Positions 58,889-64,000 of a DNA stretch of 64,000 bases are shown here, piece after piece (position 1 is the stretch's first letter; every line of letters begins with the position of its first letter). The translations under genes were made by a program, and so were the position numbers. Below the pieces are notes generated by a model. The model worked only from the letters and a program-made list of their open reading frames with translations, was not told where the DNA came from and ran no database searches. The DNA is from Pyronema omphalodes (Eukaryota; Ascomycota; Pezizomycetes; Pezizales; Pyronemataceae): the NCBI GenBank assembly GCA_024516155.1, contig JAJJXM010000022.1:248001-312000 (forward strand), in the 5' to 3' direction.

Positions 58889-59020
58889 ATGGTATGAAGA
58901 TATGGAAATCAAGCGGTTGTTGACCATCTACGCCGGAGGATCACTGAGTCTAACAAACACACCACCCGCAAATCGATGCTCTGATGAACGTTCAACTAAA
59001 CATCACTTACATAACTTGCT
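58889..59020 (+). pseudogene. GH51 relic fragment outside the array
   Basis: On the plus strand it reads like the minus strand of U4: a YEDMEIKRLLTIYAGGSL-like stretch (with substitutions), TNTPPANRCSDE, then the internal deletion shared by all relics. This proves that the fragment came from the array (or its ancestor), not from the intact gene. Confidence 0.65.
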
Positions 59021-59191
59021 CATGATTCAACCCCAGAATATCCTCTCCCTCTTCATCTCGCAACGTATTGTTTGACTCGGTACATTCTTACATTTGAACG
59101 CTGGATATACCGATTCATTCTTAATACTTTAAATAATGTCGAAAAAATCCGGCAATGGAATCACCCGTGGTCAAAACTACCTAACGCACAA

Positions 59192-59294
59192 AAGGCCCGC
59201 CTCCGACTTCTCTCGAACAGGGTCACCTGTTTAAGGGAAATCGAAGACGGGCATTCTGAACGTGGACGTCAAAAGGGCGAACCCTCCTGCGTCC
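59192..59294 (-). repeat. Two-hairpin block, inverted copy
   Basis: This is the same block as at 555-657 in reverse orientation. One outer base of the long hairpin has changed (GGGCATTC instead of GGGCCTTC). Confidence 0.7.
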
Positions 59295-59440
59295 ATAATA
59301 ACATTAGGAAAGAATAGAAAAGAATAGGAAAGAATAGGAAAGAATAGGAAAGAATAGAAAATATGGTTTCAAAAACTTAGAGACAAAGGCTGGATTATAT
59401 AGTCAGCCCACGGCCAAACTGGTCCACAAAGTACGCATCA

Positions 59441-60180
59441 CGATTTGGGAGGTAAATGCGGCTAAAAGTGCCCTAGTACATGACTTGCTGTAATGGCGAT
59501 GATTATTGTGTCTGTTAGCATTGAAGGGATCCGTGCTTGAACGGCAATTTTCTCTGGTCATGCCGCAAATCTCAAGGTTTGGTACGAATACACCCTTGTT
59601 TTCGATGTTCAATGACTGGTAGATGACTGACTGATTGCATAACGGATGAAGGGCAAGGGAGATCCATGAAGCAAATATGTGCTTTTGAAAAAAAAAAAAA
59701 AAAAAAAAAAAGTTAAATCTGCTCATCCGTTCTTTTGCTTTTTCTTTTTCTGCCACGGATATCGGCTGTACTCACCGCGTGATACCTTATTCTTTTCCAA
59801 TCAGGCTATTGACTTGCAGCATCTCTTGCGCCGTCCATCATCCCGCGACCATTATCCACGATGCATACTTGGTAAGAGTGCAATTTTGGCCGCTGGCTGA
59901 GTATATAATCCAGCCTCTGTCCCTAAGTTTTCGACACCATATTTCCTATTATTTCCTATTCTTCCGTATTATTTCCTAATGTTATTATGGACGCAGGGGG
60001 GTTCGCCCATTTGTCGTCCACGTTCAGAAGGCCCGTCTTCGATTTCTCTTAAACAGGTGACCCTGTTCGAGAGAAGTCGGAGGCGGGCCTTCTTTGCGTT
60101 CGGTCATTTTCACTATCGCATGAGCGGTACCCAAAGTTTGTGATAACCTACCAAGCTTGACGTCAATTTTGTGAAATATT
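59441..60180 (+). repeat. Direct partial copy of the tandem unit
   Basis: Starting at a GGTAAATGCGGCTA word, this stretch follows the unit in forward orientation: the AATGGCGATGATTATTGTGTC piece (59490-59512), a poly-A run (59687-59711), the GCCACGGATATCGGCTG piece (59751-59767), a short decamer array (59940-59960) and the two-hairpin block (59989-60091). The 15-bp minisatellite is missing. It is fused head to head with the inverted copy. Confidence 0.8.
59989..60091. repeat. Two-hairpin block, direct copy near 60 kb
   Basis: This is the same 103-nt block as in U1-U4, with only single-base changes (CCCATTTGTCG and TTTCTCTTAAA). Confidence 0.7.
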
Positions 60181-60987
60181 CAGAATCAATGCGCCTAGGA
60201 TTAACCACCGTGTTCTAGGAAATAGCAGTTTTTCGCTTTCCCCTGAAATTTACCTCCGTTTACTATAGCGTTATTTGACTAACAATGGCTATATAATATA
60301 CTGATGGTGTGATAAGGGTTTTTCATAGACACGATTTGCTTATCTGTACAATTTTTTCCTTTTAGCCATCTAAGACTATAACGCCGGAAGCTGCATCATA
60401 TTATTTTCCTAGAATAGTAATCACTAATAGAATCTACCATATATCCCTGCGGAATTGCGCTATGTTCAGTACAATGTGCATCAGTTGCTATTGAAAAGCC
60501 AAAAGGTATTGTGCCATCTTGAAGACTGCGTAGGATTCGAAGACGCCATAGACCACAAACCACGCTTGGTACAGATTGATTATCACTCTACGCACTACGG
60601 TCATGACTCATGGGAACATAATCGTTGCTTGTTTTAGTCCTGCATGGGCCTTTTAGGCCTCGGTCAGCGTATGATTCGATAATAATAACATAATCGTCGC
60701 AGAATGCGATGGAAATTGATATTCCATCACCTTATGCAAACTACGCAACTTCCACGTTGATGATTCTTTTCAAATTGATCATCCGGCGGTATGTAGATAA
60801 ATTTTCTTGGCCAATAATGCCTTGACCTTTCAAAAATGCTTGGGGACCCATTAGAAAACCCCTATTTCTTATGCACAGGGGTATTTTCTATTGCTGCAAA
60901 TCAGATGACAGATACAACACGAAAGAAATAACTTTGCTAAGCCAGAAAATGAGATTGGGGCAAAAATGGGAAGAAGTGGAAAAGAAA
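60181..60987. other. Spacer between repeat copy and 5S gene
   Basis: AT-rich DNA without a recognisable gene. Its last 100 bases match the 3' flank of the first 5S gene near 14965-15071. Confidence 0.5.
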
Positions 60988-61102
60988 CTACAGTATCCGG
61001 GATTCCCGTCTGGTCACCCACGACAGTACTAGCCGGACGATATCATGCTTAAATAGCGCAGAGCGGACGGGATGCGTTGTATTCATGATTCTATGACCGT
61101 AG
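60988..61102 (-). rRNA. 5S ribosomal RNA gene, second dispersed copy
   Basis: This is identical to the gene at 15072-15186 over 115 nt except for one base near the 3' end (CCCGG here, CCCAG there). Helix I (CTACGGT/ACTGTAG) and the internal promoter word are intact. The 3' end is followed by TTTCTTTTCC, a weaker terminator than in the first copy. The 5' flanks of the two genes are unrelated, while about 100 bases of 3' flank are shared. Confidence 0.8.
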
Positions 61103-61641
61103 CTATTTGTATGGTACCTATACCTAATATAAATACAAACCATTAGAATGAATCTTTTGTCTCTAATACCAGTTGTAGAAGGTCAGTCGACTGGTTCAAA
61201 ATCCTGATTGTACTAAATTTTGAAAAGTATTCAGGATTATTTATACTTAGTAGCTGTAAACGGTACAGCGTTTTTTATATACAACCCACCTTCTAGGAGT
61301 ATGACTTAGCACATATAAAGTAGATCGGGTCGTTGAAATACGGAAGGGGAAATATTGTTTAGCAACATTGTAGATGAAGTGAAGCCTGTACAGAAACCAA
61401 GAACGGGAGTGCGCGGGGTTGTTGTCAGATCAGGTTAGAGTAGATAGATCAGGGAGAACAAAAGGTACAGATTATGAAATCAAAACCGAATATCGTGGTA
61501 TACTTATTAAGCCAAAACAATGGCCGTGATGACCATTAAGGGACCTCTTCTCTTAATCACAAAATAGAGCTACCGACTGCTGCTTGCAACTAGCACACCG
61601 AACTGTGAAGAGTGGAACTGAGTGATACAATGCAAAAATGT
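61103..61641. other. Spacer, no recognised gene
   Basis: AT-rich DNA between the 5S gene and tRNA-Gln. Nothing is recognised. Confidence 0.45.
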
Positions 61642-61713
61642 AGGTCCTACCCGGAGTCGAACCGGGGTTGCCGGAATCAGAATCCGAAGTGCTAACCACT
61701 ACACTATAGAACC
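61642..61713 (-). tRNA. tRNA-Gln (anticodon CTG), no intron
   Basis: On the minus strand 72 nt fold as a tRNA. The acceptor GGTTCTA pairs with TAGGACC (one G-U). The D arm is AGTGTAGTGGTTAGCACT. The anticodon stem is TCGGA/TCCGG with loop TTCTGAT, so the anticodon is CTG. The T arm is CCCCGG-TTCGACT-CCGGG. TTTTT follows about five bases after the 3' end (ATTTTTGC), a Pol III terminator. Confidence 0.92.
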
Positions 61714-64000
61714 GAGAGATACTGAGAATGGTAAAATTACATATATAATACCACATTGTATAATAGACCTCTGTTAAAAAGCCTGCGAATGTCAGAACAA
61801 CTCATTGCTGATTATACCGAAGGCGGAATGTTACGTCGTTGCAGGAGACAAGATACATCCAAGTGCAGGGATGAAGCTAATCACATTGACAACCTGACGA
61901 TTAGAGACAGGAGACCTGAAGTTTTTCACGGGTCAGCTACAATATGAATTTTTCATCCACTCTACTTTCAAAATCTCAAGTGGATGCATATAGGCTGACA
62001 AGACGTCTCTGTCATATACTACTTGCAGAGATTCAAATATTGTTAGGGTTAGTGCAGCTGTTGAACCTGTGGCCTTAATTCAATGCATCACGGCGATCAC
62101 GGCAAACGAAATAGATTACGTATCAATCATTGATACGGGAAATGACTACTCATCACAGTGTATAGATTAAAAATGTCATTTAGGAAACGAAATTGCCTTG
62201 CCAAGGAATATGTGCACCCACCAATCACGAGTGTAAAGGTTAGATAATTGGAACGTGAAGCGAAACCTGTGTGCTTACATATAATATGATGAGACTTTGT
62301 TAATATTGTCTTGAAGGCTATTCCAGTTTATGGAAATGACGTAAGTTTCCTTATTAGTATGTATAGATATCATGTAAATTTTGGAGAGAAAAAAAAACAG
62401 AGTAAGCTTAAAAAGACTTTTTCGTTCATAGAATCACATACTGTAAGGAGACTGTTCTGATAGAGTTTGACTAGCTTTCAACGGATTCTAAAGCTTGATA
62501 TGGGGAATTGGAATGGAGGTTTTCATTCATGGTGTACATTGCTAGCGTGAAAGATATCAAGTAGTACTTTAATAAATTGAGGTATCACAGGAATCCGGCT
62601 ATTTCGAACAAGTTTAGAATACGAAATGATGTATTACATTACTTTTCTATGACCATACGCTCATAAAATCAAAATAACTTCTTCACCATTCATTACTATA
62701 TAAATACTCCTTTACCTTTTAGCATCATATGATTATGATCACGCAGCTTTACTTTTGAGTTGCTAGCTTGTACTTTGGTGTAAAATTCGTTCATTTTGCC
62801 AACCTTATGGGCTGTAGTAATCTACGGGATAGATCCGAATGGCGCTACGAAAATTCCTCTACTGACTCATAGTATTGATCTCATCTCTGCGTGCTCCTAT
62901 ATATCCAGAACATAGAATGTCTGCATACGCGCTGGCTGTATCTGCTACGTAAGGAAGATTCAGTGGTAAACAAAAAGTGTCGGCTAGGATTTCCGAATCA
63001 TCAATATTCTACCATCTTTATGTCGTCCGCCATCTTCCAACTTCTTCAGAATGTGCAACTTATAAAGAATGTTCTGTACTTCCTGAAGGTTACCAATTGC
63101 TTGCCGTATGCCGATGCTACAGTCTTGGCTGCGTTAGTGCGCTTTCAATAGAGATATGGCAGCTCCATGTCCGTTCAGCATCACTCCCAGAATCTCGACA
63201 TCCTCCACCTATACTCCATTTCTTCTTATGTCAAAATTTAAAGCTTTCCCACTTACCCGCAGATCAAGAGGAAATGAAAAACGACCCCATTTTTGTGTCT
63301 TGTGCTTGAATGTTGTGGGTTATTCCCAAGTATCTCTTTCCCGAATATTTTGAAGCCCCATCTGACACACTCAGGATTAGAATGGTCTTCCAGATGTTGC
63401 TATCTGAACACTCGGCATCCGTACGGCAATTATGAAAGCGGGTCTATGTCAGATTTACAAGGCTCCACGGCAGTCCAGATAGTGCCACCAGGATCATTTC
63501 CGCCTGATCCACGCTTCTCAACTGTCTCCCAGGCTATGCTATGATTGCTTAGCGGAATGCTCCGATATTACTACTACTCCCCCGGTAGTGAATTGCTTTA
63601 TTCCACATATGCTGTGCATGCGTAGTTGTCACAGCCCAAGCCTCGTATATATCGTATCGACACACACCACTCCCTTGACAAGTCTTTTGTGTGACGTACG
63701 TAAATCACAATATTCAACTCTAGTTTTGCTGATGTTATGCAAGCGACGCTGACTCGCAGGACTAGTGTATCCTTGGGAACCCGGATTGGCATGGGAATAT
63801 GAGAAGACGGATGCCAAATCAGCCGTTTGCAGTGTCAGCACTTGGAAGCACATCTGAACAAAGGTAATAATCAGGCTGAAGTTTGAAAGCTTTACCACGC
63901 TGAGAAGCGAGTGAGCTTTATCTTGCCGAAAATTTTGATAAGGAGTTTGTTAGCTCTTGTGAATAAAATTTATGCTAACGATTATGCGAAGATATAACCT
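61714..64000. other. AT-rich region, no recognised gene
   Basis: Overlapping open frames of 60-110 codons at 62891-63544 (plus) and 63598-63898 (minus) carry no motif I recognise, and frames shift between them, so they may be remnants of a decayed gene or element. The rest is featureless. Confidence 0.45.

Larger units (their letters stand above)
58889..59440 (-). repeat. Inverted partial copy of the tandem unit
   Basis: This stretch is the reverse complement of part of U4: a GH51 relic piece (58889-59020), the filler shared with U2 and U4 (59020-59150), the two-hairpin block (59192-59294), a shortened decamer array (59305-59358, units GGAAAGAATA) and the piece up to the GTACGCATCACG word at 59431. 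It is about 44 kb from the array and more diverged than U1-U4 are from each other. Confidence 0.8.

Noticed and set aside
62891..63544. Overlapping plus-strand ORFs near the window end
   Set aside because: Neither frame shows a known domain, and the frames overlap without splice sites, so no gene can be supported.

Overview
The window is nuclear DNA of a filamentous ascomycete (Pezizomycotina). The evidence is a fungal-specific translation elongation factor 3 gene, genes with several 47-171 nt GT-AG introns, nuclear tRNA genes with short introns next to the anticodon, dispersed single 5S rRNA genes and a fungal GH51 arabinofuranosidase. Leotiomycetes is a guess only. Gene density is low: about ten plausible protein genes in 64 kb, with long stretches of microsatellites, poly-C tracts and decayed repeats.

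Region 1 (1-14.9 kb) is a tandem array of 3.5-4 kb units (U1-U4, plus a decayed U5). Each unit carries minisatellites and a conserved block that can form two hairpins. U1-U4 also carry a broken minus-strand relic of a GH51 gene. The same internal deletion, about 200 bp and removing the acid/base catalytic segment, recurs in all four relics, so they descend from one already dead copy. A 766-bp hAT element with a perfect 8-bp target duplication sits in U5. Pieces of the same unit reappear at 58.9-60.2 kb as an inverted pair. A nearly identical 5S rRNA gene lies near each of these two places.

Region 2 (15-24 kb) holds a 5S gene, a CAAAAAA microsatellite, a diverged head-to-head inverted pair of small cysteine-containing ORFs, the intact secreted GH51 gene (3 exons, 709 aa), and a divergently transcribed proline-rich protein with two PAM2-like motifs. 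Region 3 (24-31 kb) has no recognised gene. It holds a 330-bp perfect 8-mer array next to a 1.06-kb element with long terminal inverted repeats.

Region 4 (31-64 kb) holds the conserved genes: the spliceosome factor SNW/SKIP (Prp45), an intron-bearing tRNA-Leu(AAG), two low-complexity proteins split by an intron at the same FWSxE motif, a GPI-anchored DUF7729-like protein, eEF3, an intron-bearing tRNA-Glu(CTC), a 7-exon POT/PTR2 peptide transporter with a long acidic N-terminus, a two-finger zinc protein interrupted by an in-frame TAA inside the second finger, a second 5S gene and tRNA-Gln(CTG). There are no operons. The only functional theme is housekeeping gene expression (SNW, eEF3, tRNAs, 5S) beside nutrient acquisition (GH51, peptide transporter). 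All exon boundaries were read by eye from splice motifs and frame continuity.
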